A stretch of DNA of 64,000 nt from Mycobacterium sp. 852002-10029_SCH5224772 (GCF_001667315.1 NZ_LZHT01000005.1:124001-188000), one strand, 5' to 3'; counted from the stretch's first letter, positions 53,890 through 62,959 are shown. Numbers and translations are program-made. The notes: generated by a model from the letters alone, not told the origin.

Positions 53890-55529
53890 CCCGCCTCGGC
53901 TGCGGCGCGATATCCCCGCATCGCCGCCGGCGCGAACACCGCGACCAGGACGGCGGCCCACAGGCCCGCCTGCGACAGCGGCGACAGAACCGGCCCGCCC
54001 TCCGCGAGCGCGCGCATCGCCTCGATCGTCGGTGATATGGGGGAAAATCGCACCACCGGCTGCAGCCACCCCGGAAACACCTCGGCCGGCGCGACACCGG
54101 TGTTGAGGAACAACAGCAGCACACAGCCCGCACCCAGCCATGTCACCATCGCTTTGCCATCCGCGCGGGCGGCGATCGCGATGACCAACGTCGCCATCCC
54201 GGCCGAAATCGCCACGGGCACCAGCACAAAGGCCGGCGCCGCGATCCAGCCGTAGTTGAATCGCAGGCCCAGAGCGATCCCGAAGATGGTGAGCACAATG
54301 GCCGACGTGGTGGTTCGGGCGGCCTCGGCGATCAACCGGCCCGCCACAGTGCTGGCCCGATGAACCGGCTGCACCCACAACCTCGTCAGCACTCCCGACT
54401 CCCGCTCGGCCGGCAAAGCCAAACCGGCGCCGAGGGTTCCGAACACGGCGCCGACCACCGCGCACATGGGGACCAGTCCGTACAGGCTGTCGTGACCCGT
54501 GACGGCCAGAACGGCTTTGCCGATCAGCAACTTGTAGACAATGAGCAGAAAGGTCGGGAACAACAGCGCTTGCACCGCGACGATCGGGTCGCGCCGCCAG
54601 CGGCGCAGGAGGCGGCCCGCCTCCGACGCGCTATGGCTGAGGAAGGACGTCAGCGACGGCGCGCACGGAATCCCTTGCATTGCAATGGCAGTCACCGCCT
54701 GGAGGGGCGGTTCGGCAGACGTAACGCGGGTCTGCCCGGCGTCCTGAGCCGGAATGCGGACGATTCGCGGTGTGCGGAAACCTCCTCTGCCGACGCGTCG
54801 CTGCATCCGCACCGCCAGAACGCCGAACAGCGCCAGCAGCCCGAGGCACCACGCCGACGCCACCGCCAACTCCCTGCCCGTTGCGTGGCCGGAGGCGAGT
54901 CCGCGCAACGTGTCGGTGACCCGTGAGACCGGTTGGTGGCGGACGAACGGGCCGAGCCACGTCGGAAACGATTCCACGGGAGCGATGCCGGTGGACAACA
55001 GGACCAGGACCAGTTGGGGGAGGAGCAGCAATTGGCTCGACGATTCGACGGAGCCGACCCGCGAGCCGAGGGCGTCGGCGCCAAGGCACACCGCCATCGC
55101 GAACGTCACGACGATGATCACGAACAGACCCGTGTCGGCCAGGCCGCCGGCCATCCGGAAGCCGAACGACCGCCCGACGGCGATGGCGGCGGCCAGCGCG
55201 ATGACCGAGCGGATCAAGCAATAAAGCATCCGCGCGGCCAGCGGAACCGCCGCAGGAACCGGCAGGGTCCGAAGCCGAGATCCGAAGCCGGACAACCGGT
55301 CTCGTGCGGCACGGTCGGCGGTGGTCATCGCCCCGAACAGCATCGCCTGCACGATCACCACCGGAAGGACATATTGCGGGTAGGTCATCGGACCGGTATG
55401 GATCAGGCTGCCCAACACCAGGGTGAACCCCAAAAAGCAGCCCACCGGTGCCAGCGCCGCGAACAGCAGGTCGGCATCGCGCCGGGAGCCGGCCATGGTG
55501 CGCCAGGTGAGTGCGACCAGGGCACTCAT
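53883..55529 (-). CDS. ABC-2 type permease with two fused permease domains
   Basis: 548 residues with two copies of the six-helix ABC-2 fold (about 1-260 and 290-548). Each has the late motif LSTGIAPVESFPTWLGPFVRHQPVSRVTDTLRGLA or LNTGVAPAEVFPGWLQPVVRFSPISPTIEAMRALA, as in DrrB/DrrC lipid exporters. In the PDIM system DrrB and DrrC are separate; here they are one chain. No ATPase (DrrA) gene is in the window, so one from elsewhere must energise it. It probably exports the product of the flanking acyltransferases. Confidence 0.8.
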   Translation of the reverse strand: MSALVALTWRTMAGSRRDADLLFAALAPVGCFLGFTLVLGSLIHTGPMTYPQYVLPVVIVQAMLFGAMTTADRAARDRLSGFGSRLRTLPVPAAVPLAARMLYCLIRSVIALAAAIAVGRSFGFRMAGGLADTGLFVIIVVTFAMAVCLGADALGSRVGSVESSSQLLLLPQLVLVLLSTGIAPVESFPTWLGPFVRHQPVSRVTDTLRGLASGHATGRELAVASAWCLGLLALFGVLAVRMQRRVGRGGFRTPRIVRIPAQDAGQTRVTSAEPPLQAVTAIAMQGIPCAPSLTSFLSHSASEAGRLLRRWRRDPIVAVQALLFPTFLLIVYKLLIGKAVLAVTGHDSLYGLVPMCAVVGAVFGTLGAGLALPAERESGVLTRLWVQPVHRASTVAGRLIAEAARTTTSAIVLTIFGIALGLRFNYGWIAAPAFVLVPVAISAGMATLVIAIAARADGKAMVTWLGAGCVLLLFLNTGVAPAEVFPGWLQPVVRFSPISPTIEAMRALAEGGPVLSPLSQAGLWAAVLVAVFAPAAMRGYRAAAEAGC

Positions 55530-55562
55530 GCCGAGACCTCTGCCGGCGGGACGGAAGCCGCA

Positions 55563-56954
55563 TCACGCATCGCTGTTCAGCCCGGCGTCGGACACCCGGG
55601 TGAACTCGGCACGCATCGTCTCGACGTAGCGCGAGACGGACCTGCGGGCGATGTCGGTGCCCGGGTACGCGACCACCAGCTGCGTCTTGTCGTGCATGCG
55701 ATTGACCCACATGCACACCGTCTCCGAGAGCCGGTTATCACCCCACACGCCGGCACGCAGGCCGTCGAAGTAGTCGCCGAACGGCAACTTGCGAATGTCG
55801 ATGTAGGACAGCATCGGGACCGGACGGTCCGGAACCTCGATGGGGCCTGACGATCCGTCCGCCGACTCGAGCAGGTGGTAGTAGGGCACGGCGCCGAGGG
55901 CCGTGTTCGCGTCAAACGAGGACTGGGCGGCAGCGACGACCGCGTCGAACGAGGTGTCGGCGGTCGGAATTGCCAACGGGACGAAACTGGCCAACCATCC
56001 GACCGCGGTGGCGTGGGCGGGATCGCGACGGTTGTCGAAGGGCGTGAGCCCGAAATACGTTGCGGTGCCGGTCAACCGATGCTCAGTCAGGGCGGCGCAG
56101 GCGAACACGCCGCCGCTGAAGCGCGCCCCCGCGGCGCGGCACGCCGCTTCGAACCGTCGGCCCTGGTCATCATCGATCAGGTCGAATACGTCGATGGCCC
56201 CCGGCGTATCCGCGGCCGCCTCGCCCAGTTCCAATGGAAATCGCGGCAATGCCCCGTTGTTCGCCGTGAGAAAGGCTCGCCACGACCGGATCTCGTGCGA
56301 CTCTTCGCTCAGGCTCCGGGTATAGGCATGTTGTTTGGCGCTGTATTCACGATGGCTGGCGACGGGTGCCAGCGGACTCTGCGCCTGCTGCAGCGCGCTG
56401 AAGTACATCGTCTGGATGTCGAGGAAGATCACCCCGGCCGACATACCGTCGGCGCGCAGGTGGTCTACGGCGATATAGACCGTGAACCGGTCATCGCCCT
56501 GGATGACGCCGAAGGTGAAGCAGTCCCATTGCAGCGGATCGGGCGTATCGAGAAGCAGTTTGCGGATCTGCGGCGGACCCATCCTTCCGAGATCCGTTGG
56601 TGCCAAGGTGATGACCTCCGGGTCGGCAATGACGTAGCGCAGGACCTCGTCGTCGTCGCCGAAGGCGAACCGGTCGTGGTAGGTGTCGTGTCGGCGCAGA
56701 TGTGAATTCACGGCGTGCGTCATCGCATCTATATCGCAGACACCGCTGATTTCCCAGGCCCCGATACACAACCGTGGGATATCGCGACCACGGCTGACCT
56801 GGCGACGGTAATACCGAAGATGCTGCGATTGCTGATAACTCACCGGCGCAGGATGGTATTGCGCTTCGGCGGCGCGCCGATACGTGGTCGCGGTGGGGTA
56901 CCAGGATACGACGGTGCCCTCGGCCGTCCAGTCCTCAACCGTGCCCAAGAACAT
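55563..56954 (-). CDS. PapA-like polyketide/glycolipid acyltransferase
   Basis: 463 residues, the usual PapA length. The start MFLGTVEDWTAEGTVVSWYP is the PapA signature, followed by PVSYQQSQHLRYYRRQV. The catalytic HxxxDG is VDHLRADGMSAGVIF, and FGLTPFDNRRDPAHATAVGWLASFVPLAI follows. PapA1-A3 transfer acyl groups onto trehalose or other glycolipids of the outer membrane. No polyketide synthase or FadD partner is beside it, only the permease and a second acyltransferase, 33 bp downstream. Acceptor unknown. Confidence 0.88.
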   Translation of the reverse strand: MFLGTVEDWTAEGTVVSWYPTATTYRRAAEAQYHPAPVSYQQSQHLRYYRRQVSRGRDIPRLCIGAWEISGVCDIDAMTHAVNSHLRRHDTYHDRFAFGDDDEVLRYVIADPEVITLAPTDLGRMGPPQIRKLLLDTPDPLQWDCFTFGVIQGDDRFTVYIAVDHLRADGMSAGVIFLDIQTMYFSALQQAQSPLAPVASHREYSAKQHAYTRSLSEESHEIRSWRAFLTANNGALPRFPLELGEAAADTPGAIDVFDLIDDDQGRRFEAACRAAGARFSGGVFACAALTEHRLTGTATYFGLTPFDNRRDPAHATAVGWLASFVPLAIPTADTSFDAVVAAAQSSFDANTALGAVPYYHLLESADGSSGPIEVPDRPVPMLSYIDIRKLPFGDYFDGLRAGVWGDNRLSETVCMWVNRMHDKTQLVVAYPGTDIARRSVSRYVETMRAEFTRVSDAGLNSDA

Positions 56955-57910
56955 GCGCTACCTTTCGTCCGTCAGCCGGCGACGTCAGTTCGGATGACCT
57001 TAACGGCACCGCGCACGAGTTGCTGAACGAGTTGAGGGCCCAAGGAGCCCCGCTACGCGGGCCCGGCAAGCGTCGCACCAGCTGGTGCGTCGACCAATGC
57101 GCGCGAGAAAATAAGTGCACCGTGATGTGAGTTGGCGACCCGCATGTTGTCAAGCGGCGCAAAGTGATGACTCGCCGGCGCGCCCGCGGCGCAATCATAG
57201 AATTCCCCTCTCGGGCCTGAGCAATCTCCCAGGAACTTCTGACAACCCATCGTGCGCCTGTGCGAGGTAGCCGTCGACAGCGAGTGATTTAAATCGCGCG
57301 CGATTAACACGGAACTGCGGCACGAACAAGCATTTATCTCGACGCGATGACCCAATCTGTCGATTCCCACCCACAGAGCGGCGCTATTCTGGCGAGGCCA
57401 CCCGAGACGATGCTGGGCCTGCCGAAACGGCGCCTCGGTTACCATATCGTGATGTATGGCCGTATTGGAATAGTGTCAGCCGAACCTTTCTTGCGCCGAT
57501 GATTCGGGCAAACAATCAAACTGTCCCCAAATCCGCCGCAGCACTGCATCACACGCTCCTGCCGATACGAAGCCGCGCGTGGGATTCGGCCAGATCGCCG
57601 GCACTGGCAGCAAACTGCGGCAACTCTGTATGCAGCCAATAAGGGGCGCCGAGGGTGCATCACGTGCGAGAGCGCACCGTTGCCCTTTGGCCCTCAATAG
57701 ATTCGATGTACCAGGCCCGACGAACGTGTCGCCCCGGCGCTGGGCGTGAAACCCAAGGGGGACGCGAAAGTCGTTTTTGGCAGCCCACTGACAGTTTGAC
57801 AGCGGTGACACCGGGTTACGCACAGACAAACTGCCCCAGACCATCGATGATGATCTGGACACCCGGTCGCTTCCCCTCGCCGCGCGATTGGTACCGAAGG
57901 GACGTTGACG
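56955..57910. other. About 950 bp without a convincing gene
   Basis: Several open frames of 50-130 codons on both strands lack protein character. One 51-codon frame (57347-57502, MTQSVDSHPQSGAILARPPE) and a minus-strand stretch near 57560-57660 (ELPQFAASAGDLAESHARL) look slightly more protein-like and could be remnants. A perfect 14-bp palindrome AATCGCGCGCGATT lies at 57292-57305 in a locally AT-rich patch. Base composition is less GC-rich than the flanks, as in old intergenic or decayed DNA. The last 100 bp must hold the malic enzyme promoter. Confidence 0.45.
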
Positions 57911-59569
57911 ATGCCTGATGAGCTCCACGGGCCGGCCCGGCTGTTCGATGCCTTGACCACCAAGGGCACCGCCTTCACCGAGGACGAGCGCCGGCGATTG
58001 GGCCTGATGGGTCTGTTGCCGACGACGGTGAAGACCCTCGAACAACAAGCCGAGCATTGCTGGCACGAATTCTCCACCCGCCGCGACGATCTCGACAAGC
58101 ACATCTATCTGCGGGCGTTGCAGGACCGCAACGAGACGTTGTTCTACCGGGTGTTGCTCGACCACATCCCCGAGGCTCTGCCGATCGTCTACACGCCCAC
58201 CGTGGGGGAGGCCTGCCAGCGTTTCAGCGAGATATACCGGCGGCCGCGGGGGCTCTTCGTCTCCTACGCCGAGCGCGACTGCCTCGACGAGGTGCTGAAC
58301 AACCGGCCGCAGCGCGAGGTCGACGTGATCGTGGTGACCGACGGGCAACGCATCCTCGGCCTGGGTGATCAGGGCATCGGCGGCATGGGCATCCCGATCG
58401 GAAAGCTGTCGCTTTACACCCTCATTGGTGGGATAGACCCCGCCCGCACTCTTCCGATCGTGCTCGATGTGGGAACCGACAACAGCGAACTGCTCGACGA
58501 CCCTCGGTATCTGGGCTGGCGGCACCGGCGTATCGACGACGACGATTACCATGCGTTCATCGACAAGTTCGTCGCCGCGGTACGCAAGCACCTACCCAAT
58601 GTGCTGCTGCAGTGGGAGGACTTCGCCACCACACACGCGCTGCCGATCCTCGCCCGCTACCGCGACAAACTCCTTACCTTCAACGACGACATCCAGGGGA
58701 CCGCCGCCGTCACCGTCGGGGCGTTGCACGGCGCCGCCAAGGTCGCGGGCCGCCCGCTGTCCCAGCAACAGGTCGTCATGCTCGGCGCCGGCTCGGCCGG
58801 CATCGGAGTGCTCGACATGATCCGCCGCCAAATGGTGAACGAGGGATTGTCCGAACAGGCTGCCTCCGAGCGCATCTGGGTTGTCGACCTGCAAGGGCTG
58901 CTCACCGATGACCGCACCGACCTATCCGACGCGCAGCGCGGATTCGCCCAGCCCGCCGGCCGGGTTGCCGGCTGGGGCCTGTCCGGCCGCGCCCGGCTCG
59001 CCGACGTGGTCCACCATGTCGACGTCGGCGTGCTGCTCGGCCTGTCCACCGCCGCGGGTGCCTTCACCGAGCCCATCGTGCGTGAACTCGCCGCCAAGAC
59101 CGACCGGCCGATCATCTTCCCGCTGTCCAACCCGACGAGCCGCGCCGAGGCTCACCCCGCGGAGCTGGATCAGTGGACCCACGGGCGCGCCCTGATCGCC
59201 ACCGGTTCGCCGTTCGCCCCGCTGCACCGAAATGGCGTGGAACACGCCGTCGCCCAATGCAATAACGTCTACATCTTTCCCGCGATGGGGTTGGCCGTGA
59301 CCGCGGCCCAGTCGACCCGGATCACCGACGAGATGATGCGCGTCGCCGCAGAGACCTTGGGCGAGGCGTCGCCCGCCCTCACCGACCCCGACCGGCCGTT
59401 GCTGCCCGCGTGGTCGGATGTGCCCGATGTCGCGGTTCGGATCGCGCATGCCGTCGCGGTGCAGGCCGTCGCGGACGGCGTCGCCCCGGCGCGCAGCGAC
59501 GCTGAACTCACCGAACGCATCGCGCAGGTGCGTTGGATGCCCGAATATCCTGTGGACACCACCGCTTAG
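57911..59569 (+). CDS. NAD-dependent malic enzyme
   Basis: 552 residues from ATG 57911 (AAGGGA nine bases upstream). N-terminal GTAFTEDERRRLGLMGLLP and RNETLFYRVL; the catalytic Tyr is in IVYTPTVGEACQ and the catalytic Lys in GIPIGKLSLYTLIGG. Divalent metal Glu/Asp are in LQWEDFATTHA and FNDDIQGTAAV. NAD site VVMLGAGSAGIGVLDMI. Large-subunit SfcA/MaeA type. It converts malate to pyruvate and CO2 with NADH production. Well conserved and complete; no operon partner. Confidence 0.93.
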   Translation: MPDELHGPARLFDALTTKGTAFTEDERRRLGLMGLLPTTVKTLEQQAEHCWHEFSTRRDDLDKHIYLRALQDRNETLFYRVLLDHIPEALPIVYTPTVGEACQRFSEIYRRPRGLFVSYAERDCLDEVLNNRPQREVDVIVVTDGQRILGLGDQGIGGMGIPIGKLSLYTLIGGIDPARTLPIVLDVGTDNSELLDDPRYLGWRHRRIDDDDYHAFIDKFVAAVRKHLPNVLLQWEDFATTHALPILARYRDKLLTFNDDIQGTAAVTVGALHGAAKVAGRPLSQQQVVMLGAGSAGIGVLDMIRRQMVNEGLSEQAASERIWVVDLQGLLTDDRTDLSDAQRGFAQPAGRVAGWGLSGRARLADVVHHVDVGVLLGLSTAAGAFTEPIVRELAAKTDRPIIFPLSNPTSRAEAHPAELDQWTHGRALIATGSPFAPLHRNGVEHAVAQCNNVYIFPAMGLAVTAAQSTRITDEMMRVAAETLGEASPALTDPDRPLLPAWSDVPDVAVRIAHAVAVQAVADGVAPARSDAELTERIAQVRWMPEYPVDTTA

Positions 59570-59723
59570 TGGACGTCGCGCACGTAGCGGTGATCTTGAT
59601 GAGCTCGTTGGACATACGAGTGAGCGGCATGCCGCCGCGGGCCACCAGCGCACTGGTCCACGAAATCAGCGCACGGATCCTGCCGTTGGGGCTGCGCGAT
59701 GCGTTGTGCGCCAACACTTCCGG

Positions 59724-59865
59724 CTAGTCCGTCGCAACGTGCGGAGGGTCGTAGACGACCAGGAAGACAAGGTCTTCAGCACCAGTGTTTGTGAGACCCA
59801 GATCGGTCTCGTGCCAGACGATCTCCTCCGGTGCGATGACATTCGCCTAACACGGCGTGACTCAT
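59724..59865 (-). pseudogene. Cupin-domain gene remnant
   Basis: A start ATG (59865, ATGAGTCAC) with a strong GGGAAGGAGAAG site is followed by only a few codons. In another frame the reading VIAPEEIVWHETDLGLTNTG and AEDLVFLVVYDPPHVATD runs to a stop at 59724. That is the C-terminal half of a small cupin protein (second cupin motif and end). Start and end survive and the middle is lost. The rest of 59570-59723 holds no gene; a plus-strand 64-codon frame there is not protein-like. Confidence 0.6.
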
Positions 59866-59907
59866 GTGACTTCTCCTTCCCGGTTAGAGCCTCGGTGCGG
59901 GGACTTG

Positions 59908-60618
59908 TCATGCGGCGATGCTGCCGCCGCCGTCGGCCCGAATGATCTGACCGGTGATGTAGCCGGCATCCTCGTCCAGCAGGGTGCAGATGGCGTGTGC
60001 GATCTCGCGCGGTGTGCCAAGCCGGCGCAGCGGAATGGTTTGCAGCAGACGCGCTTCTCGCTCGGATCCGGAGGGACTGAGCTCGCGGTACATCTCGGTT
60101 TCGATGGGCCCGGGCGCTACCGCGTTGACCGTGATGCCGGACTGCGCGAGCTCGCCCGCCCAGATCCGCGTGCACGCTTCCAGCGCCGCCTTGGTCGCGG
60201 CGTACGGCGTGCGCTCCGCGGTGCCCAGCGTCGTCATGCTGGTGACGTTGACGATGCGGCCCCACCCGGCGGCCACCATCCCGGGCAGCGCCGCTTGGAC
60301 CACCTGCACGGCGGTGCGCACGTTCAGGTCGTACGTGGCGAATAGATCGTCCAAATCGATCGACCCGATCCGGCCGAACCGCGCGATGGCGACGTTGTTG
60401 ACGACTGCATCGATGCGCCCGTTCGCAAGGACGCGCTTGAGCACGGCGTCGGTGTCGGCCCGGTCGGACAGGTCCGCCTCGTAGAACTCGCCCGGGAAGT
60501 CGTCGGGGCGACTGCGTGCGATGCCGATTGGAATGTCGCCGGACGCGGCAACCCGGTCGGCGACTGCTCGGCCGATTCCCTTCGATGCCCCGGTGATGAG
60601 TACTCGGCGTGCGGTCAT
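59908..60618 (-). CDS. Short-chain dehydrogenase/reductase
   Basis: 236 residues, FabG-like: VLITGASKGIGRAVADRVAASGD (NADP-type TGxxxGIG), VVNNVAIARFG (NNxA), IVNVTSM (Ser) and YAATKAALEACTR (YxxxK), ending DAGYITGQIIRADGGGSIA. It reduces a keto group or oxidises an alcohol with NAD(P). It is divergent from the LysR gene, which may control it. AAGGAGG precedes the start. Confidence 0.9.
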   Translation of the reverse strand: MTARRVLITGASKGIGRAVADRVAASGDIPIGIARSRPDDFPGEFYEADLSDRADTDAVLKRVLANGRIDAVVNNVAIARFGRIGSIDLDDLFATYDLNVRTAVQVVQAALPGMVAAGWGRIVNVTSMTTLGTAERTPYAATKAALEACTRIWAGELAQSGITVNAVAPGPIETEMYRELSPSGSEREARLLQTIPLRRLGTPREIAHAICTLLDEDAGYITGQIIRADGGGSIAA

Positions 60619-60654
60619 GGTGTCCTCCTTTGCAGGCCTTCGTATGATTACTTA

Positions 60655-60686
60655 AACGTTTTGGAAAGCCAATGCATCATAACGTT
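60655..60686. promoter_or_regulatory. Two AACGTT copies in the SDR-lysR gap
   Basis: AACGTT palindromes at 60655-60660 and 60681-60686 have starts 26 bp apart, in an AT-rich 106-bp divergent gap. LysR proteins usually bind such gaps at two or more sites. The T-N11-A core is not unique here, so this is only a candidate. Confidence 0.3.
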
Positions 60687-60724
60687 GTTGATATGGACGA
60701 TCACACTGAACTCATGGAGGATCG

Positions 60725-61585
60725 ATGACGACGTTGTCGCAGCTCAAAACGTTTATTGCGGTGGTCGATCAGGGCGGCTTCACGGCAGCGGGCAGACGAC
60801 TCGGGTTATCCCAGCCGGCCGTGAGCCGCACAGTCGCCACGCTGGAAAAAGAGCTGGGCCTGCCGCTGTTCTCCCGGCGGCGTGACGGGCTGGCTCTGAC
60901 CGAGGCGGGTGTCACCGCGCTGACGCACGCGCGAGAAGCGGTGCGCCAGCTGACGTTGATGCGGACTGAGGTCGCCGGTTTGGCCGGCGACGTCACCGGG
61001 ACACTGAGCCTGGCGAGCGTGCCGTCGGCCACCGCAACGCTCGTCGCTCCGCAACTACGGGCGTTCGCCCAGCGGCATCCGGCCGTCACCATCCGGCTGC
61101 TGGAGGGAAGCGAGAACGAGATCGTGGATTGGCTCGACCGAGGGGCCGCCGAGGCCGGTGTGGTCAGCCTGCCGGTCAAGGGACTCGACGTGGCGGTCCT
61201 CGGCGAACAGGAAATGGTTGCCGTGGTGCCTGCCGACAGCTGGTTGGCATCCAAGGACACCATCACCTACGCCGACTTGGCCAAGGAGCCCTTCGTCCGT
61301 GGCACCGGTGGCTGCGCGGACGTGTTCATGCCGATCGCGCGGCGCGCCGGGATCGAATTCGACCTGGCCTTCGAAGCGCGCGAGATTGCGGCGACTCTCG
61401 AGATCGTGCGCGCCGGGCTCGGTGTAAGCATCCTGCCCAGCGCCGGGCTGCCCGAATTGCCAGGCGTCGCAGTGCGTCCACTGGTGCCGCAGACCGTGCG
61501 GCGCCTCGGCATCGCGATATCCGCGAGCGCATCGGCACCCGCGCGCGCGTTCCTCGATCAGGTCGCCGCGCTCGATCCGCACTGA
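60725..61585 (+). CDS. LysR-family transcriptional regulator
   Basis: 286 residues with GGAGG before the ATG. N-terminal wHTH LSQLKTFIAVVDQGGFTAAGRRLGLSQPAVSRTVATLEKELGLPLFSRRRDGLALTEAG, then the effector-binding two-lobe domain (GTLSLASVPSATATLVAPQLRAFAQRHP, VVSLPVKGLDVAVLGEQEMVAVVP). Divergent from the SDR gene at 59908, the usual LysR-target arrangement. Effector unknown. Confidence 0.92.
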   Translation: MTTLSQLKTFIAVVDQGGFTAAGRRLGLSQPAVSRTVATLEKELGLPLFSRRRDGLALTEAGVTALTHAREAVRQLTLMRTEVAGLAGDVTGTLSLASVPSATATLVAPQLRAFAQRHPAVTIRLLEGSENEIVDWLDRGAAEAGVVSLPVKGLDVAVLGEQEMVAVVPADSWLASKDTITYADLAKEPFVRGTGGCADVFMPIARRAGIEFDLAFEAREIAATLEIVRAGLGVSILPSAGLPELPGVAVRPLVPQTVRRLGIAISASASAPARAFLDQVAALDPH

Positions 61586-61699
61586 TTCGGTTCGGCGACC
61601 ACGGTTTTGAATCCCTGATCAGCTTCGCGCCCGGCCGTGATCCATCGCGTGCCAGGACGCGTTTCAGCGGTTCCGCCCCGGCGTGGTATCTTCGCCGAC

Positions 61700-61774
61700 G
61701 TGAACATCGGCGTGCGCGCGTATTGGCGCTTTATCGTGGCTCCGGGTGGAGCCAGCGATGCAGCGTCTGGTTGA
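61700..61774 (+). CDS. Aromatic leader peptide of the DAHP synthase gene
   Basis: GTG-initiated 24-residue peptide VNIGVRAYWRFIVAPGGASD, then AASG. The run Tyr-Trp-Arg-Phe places the three aromatic amino acids at codons 8, 9 and 11. A TATCTT box (61687-61692) ends 7 bp before the GTG, so the mRNA may start at the GTG (leaderless), as is common in mycobacteria. Directly after the aromatic codons GGCTCC-GGGT-GGAGCC (61738-61753) can fold. An intrinsic terminator follows at 61804. The whole precedes a type I DAHP synthase gene, so ribosome stalling at scarce aromatic amino acids would control read-through. A leader peptide of this kind is described for aroF of Corynebacterium glutamicum (from memory). 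Confidence 0.7.
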   Translation: MNIGVRAYWRFIVAPGGASDAASG

Positions 61775-61803
61775 CGCAACCGCACGACTGATACCCGGGG
61801 CCC

Positions 61804-61837
61804 AGCAGTGACCAGAAGGTCGCTGCTTTTCGTTTTT
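61804..61837 (+). terminator. Intrinsic terminator / attenuator before the DAHP synthase gene
   Basis: AGCAGTGACC pairs with GGTCGCTGCT around loop AGAA (10-bp stem, one G-U), followed by TTTTCGTTTTT. This is a textbook intrinsic terminator, unusual in mycobacteria, 60 bp before the start codon of the gene it precedes, which marks it as an attenuator. The upstream segment ACCCGGGGCC (61793-61802) can instead pair with GGCTCCGGGT (61738-61747) in the leader coding region. That gives 10 bp with one G-U, an alternative fold that depends on ribosome position. Confidence 0.75.
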
Positions 61838-61897
61838 CAGGGCAACGGGAACCAGCGGGCGTGCCCTGAGAGCCAGTAGAGAAAGGCACACACCCCC

Positions 61898-62959
61898 ATG
61901 TCGATAATCAATTGCGAGACGGCGACGATCGGTACGTCCGATCATCGGATCGTTTCGTTCCGCGAGCTGTCGGCTCCCGCCGTCATCCGCACCGAACTGC
62001 CGTTGACGGCTCGGCGTGCCCAGGCCGTCCAGCGCGATCGCGACGAGATCTCGGCGATCCTGGCCGGTGGCGACGACCGGCTGCTATTGGTGGTCGGCCC
62101 CTGCTCGGTGCACGATCCCGTGGCCGCGCTCGACTACGCACGCCGGCTCGCGCCGATCGCCGCCGAGTACGCGGATCGCCTGAAGATCGTGATGCGGGTC
62201 TACTTCGAAAAGCCGCGCACCACCGTCGGCTGGAAGGGACTCATCAACGATCCCAACATGGATGGCAGCTTCGACGTCGAACGCGGGATCCGCATTGCGC
62301 GTAGTTTGTTGCTCGACATCATCGACGTCGGCCTCCCGGTGGGATGTGAGTTCTTGGAGCCCACCAGTCCGCAGTACATCGCCGACGCCGTCGCCTGGGG
62401 CGCGATCGGCGCCCGGACCACCGAGTCGCAGGTGCACCGCCAGTTGGCGTCCGGGTTGTCGATGCCGGTCGGATTCAAGAACGGCACCGACGGCAACATC
62501 CAGGTCGCCATCGACGGCGTCAAAGCCGCTGCGGCACCGCACCATTTCTTCGGTACCGACAACGTCGGTCGCGCGGCCGTCGTCGAGACCAAGGGCAATC
62601 CCGACTGTCACATGATCCTTCGGGGTGGCACCACCGGACCCAATTACGACACCGCCTCGGTGACCACTGCCATCGAACGGCTGGGCAAGGCGGGGCTTTC
62701 CGGGCAGGTCATGATCGACTGCTCGCACGCCAACTCCGCCAAAGACCATGTGCGGCAAGCCGAAGTCACGGCCGAGGTGGCCGCGCGCATCGCCGGCGGC
62801 GAGCGTGGCATCGCCGGTCTGATGCTGGAGAGCTTCCTGGTGGCCGGCGCCCAATCGCTCGGCGGCGAGCTGACCTACGGCCAATCCGTGACCGATCAGT
62901 GCATGGACTTCCGGACCACGGCGCGCCTGCTGGCCGACCTTCACGCGGCGATGGGCTGA
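61898..62959 (+). CDS. Type I 3-deoxy-7-phosphoheptulonate (DAHP) synthase
   Basis: 353 residues of the AroF/G/H class: LLLVVGPCSVHDPVAALDYA, RVYFEKPRTTVGWKGLINDPNMDG, GARTTESQVHRQLASGLSMPVGFKNGTDG, and IDCSHANSAKDH with the metal Cys/His/Glu/Asp set. It condenses PEP and erythrose 4-phosphate, the first step to chorismate and aromatic amino acids. M. tuberculosis has only a type II enzyme (Rv2178c), so this would be an extra isozyme. It is preceded by a probable attenuator. Its neighbour mbtA uses salicylate, made from chorismate, so increased chorismate supply may aid siderophore synthesis. Confidence 0.93.
   Translation: MSIINCETATIGTSDHRIVSFRELSAPAVIRTELPLTARRAQAVQRDRDEISAILAGGDDRLLLVVGPCSVHDPVAALDYARRLAPIAAEYADRLKIVMRVYFEKPRTTVGWKGLINDPNMDGSFDVERGIRIARSLLLDIIDVGLPVGCEFLEPTSPQYIADAVAWGAIGARTTESQVHRQLASGLSMPVGFKNGTDGNIQVAIDGVKAAAAPHHFFGTDNVGRAAVVETKGNPDCHMILRGGTTGPNYDTASVTTAIERLGKAGLSGQVMIDCSHANSAKDHVRQAEVTAEVAARIAGGERGIAGLMLESFLVAGAQSLGGELTYGQSVTDQCMDFRTTARLLADLHAAMG

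Noticed and set aside
57655-57918. 87-codon plus-strand frame before malic enzyme
   Set aside because: No ribosome site, odd composition, and it overlaps the malic enzyme start.
59533-59727. 64-codon plus-strand frame after malic enzyme
   Set aside because: It begins inside the malic enzyme gene in another frame and shows no domain.
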